64,000 bases of DNA, from contig NZ_CP137573.1 of assembly GCF_033343995.1 (NCBI RefSeq), forward strand, positions 3,691,001-3,755,000. Reading direction: 5' to 3'. Under the pieces are notes generated by a model that was given only the letters and a program-made list of their open reading frames with translations, was not told where the DNA came from and ran no database searches. Both the position numbers and the translations under genes were made by a program. The DNA is from Streptomyces sp. HUAS YS2 (GTDB lineage: Bacteria > Actinomycetota > Actinomycetes > Streptomycetales > Streptomycetaceae). Position 1 is the stretch's first letter. Each line of letters starts with the position of its first letter. Of the stretch, positions 1-9,800 are shown one piece after another.

Positions 1-1116
1 CTCGATGCGGCGCAGGGTCCGCTCCGGAGTGGTGCCGCGGGCGATCCGTTCCAGGGCGTCGCGGACGTCCTCGTTGGCGAGCGGCGTGCGGGCACCCAGC
101 TGGATCGCCAGCACGTCCCGGTAGAAGCCGGTCAGGTCGGTGAGGGCGAGGTCCAGGCTGTCGCGCTGGGTACGCGTTCTTCGCCGCTTCTGCCGCTCCT
201 CCAGCTCCTTCATCACGCCCGCCGTGCCGCGCGGCATCCGCCCACCTTGGGCTGCGCCGAGCGCCGCCTTCAGCTCCTCGGTCTCCTTGGCGTCGACCTC
301 CTCGGCGACCTGCTGCGCGTCCTCCGCCGCCGCGTCGATCAGCTCCTGGGCGGCCCGCAGGCCGCCGCCGACGTCCTCGACCCGCTGCGGCAGCTTGAGC
401 ACCGTCGCCCGGCGGGCGCGCGCCCGCTCGTCGGTGGCGAGCCGGCGCGCCCGGTCGATGTGTCCCTGCGTGGCGCGGGCGGCGTCCTGCGCGGCCTGCG
501 GCTCGATGCCGTCGCGCCGTACGAGCACGTCGGCGACGGCCGCGACCGGCGGCGTCCGCAGCGAGACGTGCCGGCAGCGGGACCGGATCGTCGGCAGCAC
601 GTCCTCCAGGGACGGCGCGCACAGCAGCCAGACGGTGCGCGGCGCGGGCTCCTCGACGGCCTTCAGGAGCACGTTGCCCGCGCCCTCGGTGAGCCGGTCC
701 GCGTCCTCCAGGACGATGACCTGCCAGCGCCCGACCGCGGGCGAGAGCTGAGCCCGGCGGACGAGGTCGCGGGTCTCCTTCACGCCGATCGAGAGCAGGT
801 CCGTACGGACGACCTCCACGTCGGCGTGCGTGCCGACCAGGGCGGTGTGGCAGCCGTCGCAGAATCCGCAGCCCGGCGCCCCGCCGAGCGCGCGGTCCGG
901 GCTGACGCACTGCAGCGCCGCGGCGAACGCCCGCGCCGCGGTCGCGCGCCCCGATCCCGGCGGGCCGGTGAACAGCCAGGCGTGCGTCATCTTCGACGCC
1001 TCGGGGCCGGGCTCGCCGGCGGCCTGGGCGGTCACGAGCGCGTCGGCGTCGCGCGCGGCCGCGGCCAGCTGCTCCGCCAACCGCTCCTGTCCGACCAGGT
1101 CGTCCCACACGGCCAT
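1..1116 (-). CDS. holB: DNA polymerase III subunit delta' (partial, 3' end outside window)
   Basis: Clamp-loader subunit that, with the gamma/tau and delta subunits, opens the beta clamp at primer-template junctions. The protein begins MAVWDDLVGQERLAEQL, followed by WLFTGPPGSGRAT. This is the typical delta' start with a P-loop-like GPPGSGR segment. About 372 codons are visible and the C-terminus lies beyond base 1. ATG at 1116 has GAGGAGG about 8 bases upstream. In Streptomyces and mycobacteria holB lies near tmk and topA, as here. The identification is by motif and context. Confidence 0.9.
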   Translation of the reverse strand, partial: MAVWDDLVGQERLAEQLAAAARDADALVTAQAAGEPGPEASKMTHAWLFTGPPGSGRATAARAFAAALQCVSPDRALGGAPGCGFCDGCHTALVGTHADVEVVRTDLLSIGVKETRDLVRRAQLSPAVGRWQVIVLEDADRLTEGAGNVLLKAVEEPAPRTVWLLCAPSLEDVLPTIRSRCRHVSLRTPPVAAVADVLVRRDGIEPQAAQDAARATQGHIDRARRLATDERARARRATVLKLPQRVEDVGGGLRAAQELIDAAAEDAQQVAEEVDAKETEELKAALGAAQGGRMPRGTAGVMKELEERQKRRRTRTQRDSLDLALTDLTGFYRDVLAIQLGARTPLANEDVRDALERIARGTTPERTLRRIE

Positions 1117-1186
1117 GTCAGCCCCGCCTCCTCAGGCCTCAGGTACGCCCTCCATTGTGGAGCACCCCTGTGACAACCCCGACCGA

Positions 1187-1363
1187 TCAGGAGGTACGGG
1201 ACCGCGACCGCGTCAGCCACAGGCCGACCACGGAGCCGAGCACCACGCTGCCGGTCGTCACGCTCGCGACGACCTCCTCGGCCCCGGTGTAGCCGGACAG
1301 GAGAGAGACCCAGAGGTTGGCGGCGACGGAGACGACGAGCAGCAGCCAGAGCAGTGGCCTCAT
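1187..1363 (-). CDS. Small hydrophobic membrane protein, 58 aa
   Basis: A 58-residue protein starting MRPLLWLLLVVSVAANLWV, with one N-terminal membrane segment and a second at about residues 32-52, ending in a basic tail (TRSRSRTS). The ATG at 1363 is chosen because TTGGAGG lies 8 bases upstream; a longer in-frame start exists but lacks hydrophobic content and a ribosome site. Function is unknown. It is divergent from the histidine kinase gene and shares a short intergenic region holding two inverted repeats, so it may belong to the same regulatory unit. Confidence 0.7.
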   Translation of the reverse strand: MRPLLWLLLVVSVAANLWVSLLSGYTGAEEVVASVTTGSVVLGSVVGLWLTRSRSRTS

Positions 1364-1396
1364 GGGTTTTCCTCCAAGGGAGTTGGGCGATCGATC

Positions 1397-1413
1397 GGTC
1401 GGTCGTTCCGACC
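1397..1413. promoter_or_regulatory. Inverted repeat upstream of the small membrane protein
   Basis: GGTCGG-TCGTT-CCGACC, 6-bp arms and a 5-base spacer, 34 bases upstream of the start of the 58-aa membrane protein and 109 bases before the histidine kinase. It could be an operator or a small hairpin; nothing else ties it to a regulator. Confidence 0.3.
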
Positions 1414-1469
1414 ACTCGATGATCGCCTTCCCGCCCCTCCCGCACACCCGTGCCCGCCCCCGCGTCCAT

Positions 1470-1487
1470 GGTGTAGTCCCCTACACC
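1470..1487. promoter_or_regulatory. Candidate operator of the two-component system
   Basis: Inverted repeat GGTGTAG-TCCC-CTACACC, 7-bp arms and 4-base spacer. It ends 22 bases before TAGCCT (1510-1515), a good -10 hexamer placed so that transcription would begin at or next to the kinase ATG at 1522. The repeat therefore overlaps the expected -35 position, a natural place for autoregulation by the LuxR-type response regulator. The role is inferred. Confidence 0.45.
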
Positions 1488-1521
1488 GTCCGCGCCCCCG
1501 GCCGTCGCCTAGCCTGGGCGC

Positions 1522-2685
1522 ATGAGTGAGACGGTCAAGGAAGCGGGCGGGGCGTTCCTGCATCTCGTCCTCGGGGCCGCCCTCTCGCTCCTGTGCCACC
1601 TCATGATCGGCGTCGCGCTCTTCACCGCCTTCCTCACGGCCACCGTGATCGGCGCCGGCGTGCTGCCGGAGAGCGTCCTGCTGCTGCGCCGGCTCGCCGG
1701 CTGGGAACGCCGTCGCAGCGCCGCCCGTTCGGGCGTCCCGGTTCCGGAGGCGTACCGCCCGCTCGAAGGCCCGCTCCCCGAACGCGTCCGCCTGGCGCTC
1801 GGCGACCCCGGCACGTTCCGGGACCTGATCTGGATGGCCGCGCAGCTCCTCTACGGCATGTTCCTGCTGTACGCCGCCATGGTGCTGTGGATCCCCGCGC
1901 TGATCGTCGACGGCGTATGGTGCGGACTCGTCGGCCGCCCGCCGGTCGCACTGCCCCTGATCGGGCGGCTCGCCGACCTGGAGGCCGCGTGGTCGCGCAC
2001 CCTGCTCGCGCCGTCCCCGGCCGCCGCGGACGCGGTACTCGCCGAACGGATCGAACAGCTCACCGCGACCCGCGCCGGGGCGGTCGCCGCGCACGGCGCC
2101 GAGCTGCGCCGCATCGAACGCGATCTGCACGACGGCGCCCAGGCCCGCCTCGTCGCGCTCTCCATGCGGATCGGGCTGGCCCGCCGGGCGTACGACTCCG
2201 ATCCCGCGACCGCCCGCCGGCTCCTGGACGAGGCCCAGGACCAGGCGGAGGAGGCGCTGGCCGAGCTGCGGCACGTCGTCCGCGGCATCCACCCGCCGAT
2301 CCTCACGGATCGCGGACTGACCGGCGCGGTCCGGGCGTTGGCGGCGAGCAGCGGACTGGACGTCACCGTCGTCACCGACGGCGCGGACGACGGCCCGCGC
2401 GCCCCCGCCGCCGTCGAGGCCGCCGCGTACTTCGCCGTGGCCGAGGCGCTGACCAACGCCGCCAAGCACAGCGGGGCCGCGGGCGCCCGCGTGGAGCTGG
2501 TCCGCGACCCGGCCCGGCTGCGGATCGCGGTACGCGACGAAGGGCGCGGCGGCGCGGACGAGAGCGGCGGCTCGGGGCTGCTCGGGATGCGCCGCAGGGT
2601 CGCCGCGCTGGACGGCGCCGTCAGTCTGAACAGCCCCGTCGGGGGGCCGACCGTGATCGAAGTGGAGTTGCCGTGCGTGTGGTGA
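1522..2685 (+). CDS. Sensor histidine kinase, NarL/DesK type
   Basis: A 387-aa membrane sensor kinase. Two hydrophobic segments lie at about residues 10-45 and 105-140. The HisKA_3 dimerisation helix follows with ERDLHDGAQARL (phospho-acceptor His at about 203). The HATPase domain then shows the N box AEALTNAAKHSG and the glycine boxes DEGRGG and GSGLLGMRRRV. It phosphorylates the response regulator encoded next, whose start overlaps it by 13 bases. The gene is probably leaderless: TAGCCT lies 6 bases before the ATG and no ribosome site is visible. The convergent ABC exporter is a plausible target because this pairing is common in Streptomyces envelope-stress systems. The stimulus cannot be read from sequence. 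Confidence 0.9.
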   Translation: MSETVKEAGGAFLHLVLGAALSLLCHLMIGVALFTAFLTATVIGAGVLPESVLLLRRLAGWERRRSAARSGVPVPEAYRPLEGPLPERVRLALGDPGTFRDLIWMAAQLLYGMFLLYAAMVLWIPALIVDGVWCGLVGRPPVALPLIGRLADLEAAWSRTLLAPSPAAADAVLAERIEQLTATRAGAVAAHGAELRRIERDLHDGAQARLVALSMRIGLARRAYDSDPATARRLLDEAQDQAEEALAELRHVVRGIHPPILTDRGLTGAVRALAASSGLDVTVVTDGADDGPRAPAAVEAAAYFAVAEALTNAAKHSGAAGARVELVRDPARLRIAVRDEGRGGADESGGSGLLGMRRRVAALDGAVSLNSPVGGPTVIEVELPCVW

Positions 2686-3314
2686 TCGCCGAGGACAATG
2701 CCCTGCTGAGGGAGGGCCTGGTCCTGCTGCTGACGTCGGCGGGCCACGAGGTGGCGGGGGTCGCGGCGACCGGCCCGGAGATCCTGCCGCTGCTGCTGGA
2801 GCACCGCCCGGACGTGGCGGTGCTCGACGTACGGCTGCCGCCCGGCTTCCGCGACGAGGGGCTCCGGGCGGCGCTGGCGGCCCGCGAGCAGTTGCCGAAC
2901 CTGCCGCTGCTCGTGCTGTCCCAGTACGTCGAGGAGACCTACGCGGCCGAACTGCTCGGCGGCGGCGCACGAGGCGTCGGGTACCTGCTGAAGGACCGGG
3001 TGGGGCGGGTGGACGAGTTCCTGGACGCCCTGGACCGGGTGGCCGGCGGGGGCACGGCGCTGGACCCGGAGGTCGTCACGGAGCTGATGGCCCGACGGCG
3101 GGACGACCCGCTGGAGACGCTGACGCCGCGCGAGCGCGAGGTCCTGGAGCTGATGGCGCAGGGGCACGACAACGGGACGATCGCGCGCACGCTGGTGGTG
3201 ACCGAACGCTCCGTCCACAAGCACGTCGGCAACGTGTTCGCGAAGCTCGGCCTGCCGCCGAGCGACAGCGGCCACCGCCGGGTGCTCGCGGTGCTGGCGT
3301 ACCTCGACGCCTGA
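2673..3314 (+). CDS. Response regulator, LuxR/NarL family
   Basis: A 213-aa two-domain regulator. The receiver domain starts VRVVIAEDNALLREGL, with acidic residues at 7-8, phospho-acceptor Asp at about 52 in VLDVRLPPG, and the switch Lys in YLLKDR. The C-terminal GerE helix-turn-helix reads LTPREREVLELMAQGHDN ... SVHKHVGNVFAKLGL. The GTG at 2673 lies inside the kinase gene, implying translational coupling. It probably binds the GGTGTAG/CTACACC repeat upstream of the kinase (inference). Confidence 0.92.
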   Translation: MRVVIAEDNALLREGLVLLLTSAGHEVAGVAATGPEILPLLLEHRPDVAVLDVRLPPGFRDEGLRAALAAREQLPNLPLLVLSQYVEETYAAELLGGGARGVGYLLKDRVGRVDEFLDALDRVAGGGTALDPEVVTELMARRRDDPLETLTPREREVLELMAQGHDNGTIARTLVVTERSVHKHVGNVFAKLGLPPSDSGHRRVLAVLAYLDA

Positions 3315-3348
3315 CCGCGTACAGCACCCGGGCCGGTGGCCGACCGCC

Positions 3349-5805
3349 TCAACTCCGCCCGAACCTGCCCTGCTTCGCGGGCAGCAGGATTCCCGCGTAC
3401 GCCGTGATCGCGACGGTCGCGGCGATCGCCGCGGCCTGCAGTGGCGGCAGGAACGGCGGGGTCCCGGCCGTCGAGACCGCGAAGGCGGTCAGCGGCAGGG
3501 CCCCCACCGCCGCGCCGAGGAGCAGACCCGTCGCGGCGACGACGGCGGCCTCGGTACGCAGCATCCGGCGCAGCCTGCTCCGGGTGGCGCCGACCCGGCC
3601 GAGGAGCGCGAACTCGCCGCGGCGGCCGACGGTGATCAGGACGAGCGTGCTGATCACGGCGATCACGGTGAGGCCGCCGATGGCCACGACCACGGCCGTG
3701 GAGACCAGCCCGCCCAGCTCCTCGCCGTCCCGTACGACCTGCTCGGGCGTCGGCTCCGGCCCGGCCTGTACGGCGCCGAGCGCGGCGAGCCCGGCCCGTA
3801 CGGCGGCCGGGTCGGCGCCGGGCTCCTTCGCCACGAGCACGCGGGCCGGGGACGGGTCCGTCATGTGCCGGGCCAGATCACCCGCCGGAAGCAGGAACTC
3901 CCCGAGGGCGAGCGCACGTTCATAGACCGCCACCACCCGCAGCCGTGTCTCGGTCCCGTCGCCGAGGCGCAGAGTCACCACCGAACCGGGGCGTGCCTCC
4001 ATCGCGTCGGCCCGGTCCGCGCCGAGCGCCACCGTGCCCGGCACGGCCAGTCCCCCCAGGTCGCCCGTGACCACGCCCGGGTCGAGGGTGCCCGTGAGGC
4101 CGGCCGCGTCCACGCCCAGCGCGGGCAGCCGGTCGAGACGGGGGTCGCCGGCCTCCGTGTGGGCGAGGACCACGGTGGACCGCAGTACGTCGGTCGCGGC
4201 CGCGACGCCGGGCACGGCACGGACCCGGTCGGCGGTCGTTCCCGTCACGGCGAAGTCGGCCCGCGTGGCCGCCCCGGCCTGTCCGGCCGCGGCCCGCTGC
4301 ATCGTCGCGCCCGCGCCCAACTGCACGGCGGCGAAGGCCGTCACGAGCACGATCGGGGTGATCGCGGCGCCGAGCCGGCGCGCGTCCGCCGCGCAGGCGG
4401 CGGCCGCCAGCCGGGCCGGCGCGCGCCCCAGCCGCCGCAGCGGCCCGTCCAGGACGCGCATCGCCCCCGTCGCGATCCACGGCCCGAGCACCGCGCACCC
4501 GGCGACCAGCGTGACGGTGGCCGCGCCGGCAGCCGCGGCCGCCGCCGCGCCGCCCTGCAGGCCGGCCGCGCCGGCCGCGCTCACCCCGGCGGCCAGCAGC
4601 ACGAGCCCGGTGATCAGCCGCCCGCGCGCCGCCTTCGTCCCGGCGCCGGCTCCCGGACCCGGCTCCACGCGGCGCGTGGCCAGGGGCACGACGAGCCGGG
4701 CCACGCCCGCCGTCAGGCCCGCCGTGGCGAGGCTCGCCGTGAACAACCAGGGCGGCACCGGCAGTTCGAGCCCCTCGGCAACGACGCCGCGCGACTTCAG
4801 GCCGGCCCACAGCGCCAGGAAGACCGGGACGGAGACCAGTGCGCCCAGAACCGCAGCCCTGCCCGCGATCCGGACGACCTCGTGGCCGACGGCCGCCCGC
4901 ACCTGGCGGGGCGTGGCGCCGACCTTGTGCAGGAGGTCCAGTTCGGGGGCGCGCTGGCGCAGGGCCTGGGCCACGAGCGAACTCAGCACGAGCACGGCGA
5001 CCATCAGGACGGTTCCGGACACCGCGCCCAGCATCGCGAGGAGCTCGATGCGGGCCGGGCCCGCGGCGAGGTGTTCGGCGCCGCCGCGCCCGTCGCCGGT
5101 CAGCGCGCGCAGGGGCCGGCCGGCGGTGACGTCCACCAGGCCCGCGCGGTCCAGCGCCTGCCGCACCTTCCCGTGCAGCGCCTCCGTGGTGACGCCCGGC
5201 GCGGCCAGCACCCCGATCGCGTCGACGGCTCCGGGGTGCCCGGCGAGCGTCCGCGCCCGGTCGGCCGTGACGTAGAGCGCGTCCGGTCCGTCCGCGACCC
5301 CGACGACCCGATGGCCCGCGACCGTTCCCCGCCGCCCGAGCGCGCCGCCCGCGACGACCTCGTCCGGCCGCTCGGGCGCCCGCCCCGAGACCAGCCGGTA
5401 CGGGGCGAGGCGCGCCGCGTCCCAGGACCGCCCGGGAAGCGCCCGCCCTCCCTCCCGTACGACGAAGGCCGTGTCGGGCACGGCGGCCCTCACCCCCGGC
5501 ACCGCGCGCAGCACCTCGACGGCGCGGCTCGGCACCCGGACCCGCTCGGTCAGCCCCGCCGTCGTCGTCCGGGGCTCACCGCCCCAGGGCTTCGCGGTCC
5601 AGCTCACCTCCTGGTCCCCGGCCACGACCACGCCCGCGGCGGCGTAGCGCTCCACCCGCGCGTGCCCGATCCCCACCGACCCGGCCGCGAGCGCCAGGCA
5701 TCCGAGCAGCGTCGAGGTCACCACGACGGCGGCGAAGACCGCCGCCCACGCCTTCCGGTGCGCCCGCAGCGAGCGCGCGGCCAGCAGCCGCTCGGCGCCG
5801 TTCAC
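3349..5805 (-). CDS. ABC transporter permease, FtsX/MacB type
   Basis: An 818-aa integral membrane protein with an N-terminal transmembrane helix near residues 18-40 (VFAAVVVTSTLLGCLALA), a long extracytoplasmic domain, a central block of helices, a second extracytoplasmic region and C-terminal helices (ITAYAGILLPAKQGRF near the end). This is the 10-TM fused FtsX layout of antimicrobial-peptide or lipoprotein exporters. The GTG at 5805 overlaps the TGA of the ATPase gene (GTGA), so the two are co-translated. Residues 420-475 and 755-800 carry the FtsX-domain pattern (LLHKVGATPRQVR and LLGRVGATRSRLRRML). Very rich in Ala and Gly. Substrate unknown. Confidence 0.88.
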   Translation of the reverse strand: MNGAERLLAARSLRAHRKAWAAVFAAVVVTSTLLGCLALAAGSVGIGHARVERYAAAGVVVAGDQEVSWTAKPWGGEPRTTTAGLTERVRVPSRAVEVLRAVPGVRAAVPDTAFVVREGGRALPGRSWDAARLAPYRLVSGRAPERPDEVVAGGALGRRGTVAGHRVVGVADGPDALYVTADRARTLAGHPGAVDAIGVLAAPGVTTEALHGKVRQALDRAGLVDVTAGRPLRALTGDGRGGAEHLAAGPARIELLAMLGAVSGTVLMVAVLVLSSLVAQALRQRAPELDLLHKVGATPRQVRAAVGHEVVRIAGRAAVLGALVSVPVFLALWAGLKSRGVVAEGLELPVPPWLFTASLATAGLTAGVARLVVPLATRRVEPGPGAGAGTKAARGRLITGLVLLAAGVSAAGAAGLQGGAAAAAAAGAATVTLVAGCAVLGPWIATGAMRVLDGPLRRLGRAPARLAAAACAADARRLGAAITPIVLVTAFAAVQLGAGATMQRAAAGQAGAATRADFAVTGTTADRVRAVPGVAAATDVLRSTVVLAHTEAGDPRLDRLPALGVDAAGLTGTLDPGVVTGDLGGLAVPGTVALGADRADAMEARPGSVVTLRLGDGTETRLRVVAVYERALALGEFLLPAGDLARHMTDPSPARVLVAKEPGADPAAVRAGLAALGAVQAGPEPTPEQVVRDGEELGGLVSTAVVVAIGGLTVIAVISTLVLITVGRRGEFALLGRVGATRSRLRRMLRTEAAVVAATGLLLGAAVGALPLTAFAVSTAGTPPFLPPLQAAAIAATVAITAYAGILLPAKQGRFGRS

Positions 5806-6638
5806 CGCCGCCCCGCCGGCGACACGGGCGATCCCGCGTGGGCATGCGCCGGACGGCGGTCCGGCGCGCCCAGCGCCGCCCGCACGGAGGCCGCGTCCGG
5901 CCGGTCGAGGGTGCCGGCCAGGCGCCCGGCGTCGAGGAAGACCGCACGGTCGGCCCACTGCGCGGCGACCGGGTCGTGCGTGACGAGGACGACCGTCCGG
6001 CCGTGGTCGTCCACGACACGGCGCAACAGCGCCAGGACACCGTCGGCGGTCGCCGGGTCGAGGGCCGCGGTCGGCTCGTCGGCGAAGATCACCTCGGGTT
6101 CGGTCACCAGGGCACGGGCGATCGCGACCCGCTGCCGCTGTCCGCCGGACAGCCGGGCGGGCACGTCCTCGGCGCGGTCCGCGAGCCCGACGGCCGCCAG
6201 GCCGGCGAGCGCCCGTCCGTCGTCGGGGGTGTCGGCCAGCAGCAGCGGCAACGCCACGTTCTCCCGCACGCTCAGCGACGGGACGAGGTTGAGCGACTGG
6301 AACACGAAGCCGACACGGTCGCGGCGGAGCCGGGTCAGTTCGGCCGGCTTCAGCCGCGCGAGGTCGGCGCCCCCGATGCGTACCGTGCCCGAGGTCGGAC
6401 GGTCGAGCCCGGCCGCGCACCGCAGCAGGGTCGACTTCCCGGAGCCGGAGCTTCCCATGACGGCGACGAACCCGCCCCGCGGCACGGTCAGACTCACCGC
6501 GTCGAGCGCGACGGCCGCCGCGCCGCCGTCGCGGGCCGTCCCGTACGAGCGGGTCACCGCGTCGAGCACGAGGGCGGGACCGGAGTCGTACGCTCCGGCC
6601 GCCTCCCCACGGTCACGTCGTCGCCTGAAGCCGAACAT
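5802..6638 (-). CDS. ABC transporter ATP-binding protein, LolD/MacB type
   Basis: A 278-aa ATPase that powers the FtsX-type permease downstream. It has Walker A GSSGSGKST (about residue 62), Q-loop FVFQSLNLVPSLSV, signature LSGGQRQRVAIARAL, Walker B VIFADEPTAALD and switch His in VLVTHDP. An N-terminal extension with RRRRDRG precedes the domain, and the C-terminal tail (AHAGSPVSPAGRR) is disordered. It starts with ATG at 6638 and ends in a GTGA overlap with the permease. It is convergent with the two-component system, which is its most likely regulator (inference). Confidence 0.92.
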   Translation of the reverse strand: MFGFRRRRDRGEAAGAYDSGPALVLDAVTRSYGTARDGGAAAVALDAVSLTVPRGGFVAVMGSSGSGKSTLLRCAAGLDRPTSGTVRIGGADLARLKPAELTRLRRDRVGFVFQSLNLVPSLSVRENVALPLLLADTPDDGRALAGLAAVGLADRAEDVPARLSGGQRQRVAIARALVTEPEVIFADEPTAALDPATADGVLALLRRVVDDHGRTVVLVTHDPVAAQWADRAVFLDAGRLAGTLDRPDAASVRAALGAPDRRPAHAHAGSPVSPAGRR

Positions 6639-6751
6639 CCCCAGCCTTTCCGCAGTCGGTCTCTCTCCGGAAACGCTAGAAAAGCGCAGGTCAGACAGGT
6701 ACCCGGCAGGCCCCCGGATGCATGGTGGGGCCAGCTACACCCCCGAACGCC

Positions 6752-6785
6752 CGCGCCCCGCCGGTCGGGTGACCGGCGGGGCGCG
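6752..6785. terminator. Strong bidirectional-type hairpin after the tmk fusion gene
   Basis: Perfect 15-bp GC-rich stem (CGCGCCCCGCCGGTC and its complement) with loop GGGT, 21 bases past the stop of the MFS-thymidylate kinase gene. There is no U-tract, as is usual for Streptomyces terminators. It separates that gene from the ABC exporter operon. Confidence 0.75.
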
Positions 6786-6806
6786 TCTCGGCAGAGGGCG
6801 GGAGGC

Positions 6807-9800
6807 TCAGCGGCGACGCCGCCGGCCGTCCTCCTCGTCGTCGTGCGGGCCGAGGAGCTCGTCCGCGAGGCTCGGCAGGTCGTCGAGCGGGGTCTCCTCC
6901 GCCCAGTCCGAGCGGCGGCGCGGCCGGCCCTGCTCGTCGACCTGCGGCAGCTCGGCGGTCCGGTCGTTGGCACCGTCCGGCCCGGGCCGCTCGTCGCGGA
7001 AGAAGTCCTGCGGCACGCGGTCCGCGGGGGCGGCGTCGCTCACGGACGGGAGCACGGCCGTCTCGTCGGCGGCGCGCGGGTCGCGGGCCTCGCGCGGGTC
7101 GCGCACCGGCGGGAGGACCGCCGTCTCGTCCACGGCGCGGTCCTCGCCCACCTGCGGCAGCACCGTCGTCTCGTCCTGCGGCCGCACGACCGGCGTCGGC
7201 ACGGTCTGGGTCACGTCGTCCGGCTTCACCACCGGCGTCGGGACGGTCACCTCGTTCGCCGACACGGTCGCGGCGGCCTCCGCCTCGGCGGCTGCCTTCC
7301 GGGCCGCCTCCGCGGCCGCGGCAGCGGCAGCGGCGGCCTGCGCCTCGGCAGCGGCCTTCGCCTTCGCGGCGGCCTCCGCCTCCGCCCGGGCCTTGGCCGC
7401 GGCCTCCGCCTCGGCGGCGCGCCGGGCCTCCTCCGCCCGCAGCAGCGCCTCCTCGGCCTTCCGCTGCTTCTCCAGGCGGCGCGCCTCGGCCTCGGCCCGC
7501 AGCCGGGCCTCCTCCTCGGCCTGCTTGCGCAGCCGCTCCTGCTCCGCCTGGTGGGCCTTCTCCTCGGCCTCGCGCCGGCGGCGCTCCTCCTCGGCGGCCT
7601 GCCGCGCCTCCTCGGCCCTCTGCCGGGCCTCCTCCGCCTGGCGCTCGGCCTCGCGGCGGCGGGCCTCTTCCTCCTCGGCCTTGCGGCGGGCCTCCTCCTC
7701 GGCGCGGAGCTTGGCGAGCTGCTCCTGGCGCTCGCGCTCCAGCCGCTCCTCCTCCGCCTTGCGCGCGGCCTCCTCCTCGGCCCGGCGACGAGCGTCCTCC
7801 TCGGCCTTGCGGCGCGCTTCCTCCTGGGCCTTCACCTCGGCCTCGGACAGCGGCAGCATCTGGTCGAGCCGGTGGCGCACCACGGTGGTGACCGACTCCG
7901 GCTCCTGGCCGGCGTCGACGACGAGGTAGCGCGCGGGGTCGGCGGCGGCGAGGGCGAGGAATCCGGCCCGGACCCGGGAGTGGAACTCGGGCGGCTCGGA
8001 CTCCAGCCGGTCCGGCGCCTCGGTGAACCGTTCCCGCGCGGTCTCCGGGGAGACGTCGAGCAGCACGGTCAGGTGCGGGACGAGACCACCGGTGGCCCAG
8101 CGGTTGATCCGGGCGACCTCGGTCGGCGACAGGTCCCGGCCGGCGCCCTGGTAGGCGACGGACGAGTCGATGTACCGGTCGGAGATGACGATCGCGCCGC
8201 GCTCGAGGGCGGGCTTGACCAGCGAGTCGACGTGCTCGGCGCGGTCGGCGGCGTACAGCAGGGCCTCGGCGCGGTGCGACAGGCCGGCACTGGACACGTC
8301 GAGCAGGATCGAGCGCAGCCGCTTGCCGATCGGCGTCGCGCCGGGCTCGCGGGTGACGACGACCTCGTGGCCCTTGGCGCGGATCCACTCGGCGAGGGCC
8401 TCGGCCTGCGTGGACTTGCCCGCGCCGTCGCCGCCCTCCAGGGCGATGAAGAAGCCGGTCGGGGCCGGGGCCTGGACCGGGTCGGCGCCGCGCAGCGCGT
8501 CGCGCAGGTCGCGGCGGAGCGGGACACCGGCGCGGTCGTCGGTCTTGGCGAGGACGATCACGGCGACGGGCAGCAGCAGCGCGCCGACCAGCATGAGCGT
8601 GAAGGCGGCGCCGCCGTGCGCGAAGACGAAGTCGCCGGAGCCGAGCCGCTGCCGGCTGATCGCGGCCGCCACGAGCGGCCCGGCGATCGCGCCGAGCGCG
8701 ATCGCGACCCGGACGACGGCCTGCAGGTGCTCGGTGAACCGGGCCCGCCGGAACTCCTCGCTCTCCTGGTCGATCAGGATGTGCCCGGTGTTCGCGGCGA
8801 CACCGGCCGCGTACCCGGCGACCGCGGCGATGCCGATGACGGTCGCGGTGTCCGGGACCAGGCCCACGGCCAGCAGCGCGACGCCGGTCAGCGCGATCGC
8901 GAGGGCGAGCAGCCGTCGGCGCGAGAGGAGGGTGAGGACGGCCGGGGCGGTGCGGATGCCGACGGCGACCGAGCCGGTCAGCGCGAGGATCAGCAGCGCG
9001 AAGGTGGCGGGCCCGCCGCCGAGGTCGACGGCGTGCAGCGCGGCGACGGCCGCGGCGGAGGCGATCGCTCCGGCGACGCTCGCGCAGGCGAGCACGAGCA
9101 GCGGGACGGCGCCGGTGCGGCCCTTGTCGGGGCCCTCGCCGGTGGTGGGCCGGCGCAGGCCCTCCAGCGGCGAGCGCGGGCGCGGCGTCTGCCGGTCGGG
9201 CAGCTCGATCAGGGCGAGGACGGAGAGCGAGGCGGAGAACAGACCGGCGGCGACGTACGCGCCGAGCGCGGCCTGGTGCTGGTCGAACCACGCGATGCCG
9301 GTTCCGAGCAGGTTGCCGATCAGCGTGGCGACGAGCAGCACGGCCGCGGCGGCCGGGACGGCGAGGAAGTCGGTACGCAGCGACAGCCGGCGCAGCGCGT
9401 CGAGGTGGTCGGGCAGCGGCCGGACGGCCGCGCCCTCCAGCGGCGGCGCGGGCAGCAGCGCCGGCGCGACGCTCTCCTTGGCGACGGTCCACAGCCGCTC
9501 GGCGACGCCGGTGACGAAGACGGTCCCGAGCAGGAACCAGACGGCGCGGTCGGGGACCCAGTCGATCCACAGCGGCGCGACGACGAGCAGCGCGAGCCGG
9601 ATGCCGTCCGCGGCGATCATGGTCCACCGGCGGTCGAGCGGGCCGCCGGGCCGGGTCAGCGCGGTGAGCGGACCGAGGAGTACGGCTCCGAACAGCACGG
9701 TCGCGAGCACCCGTGCCCCGAGCACGGCGGCGACGGCGAAGGCGGCCCCGCGGTATCCGCCGCCGAAGGCGTCCTGGGCGACCGTGGCCTGAAGGACCAG

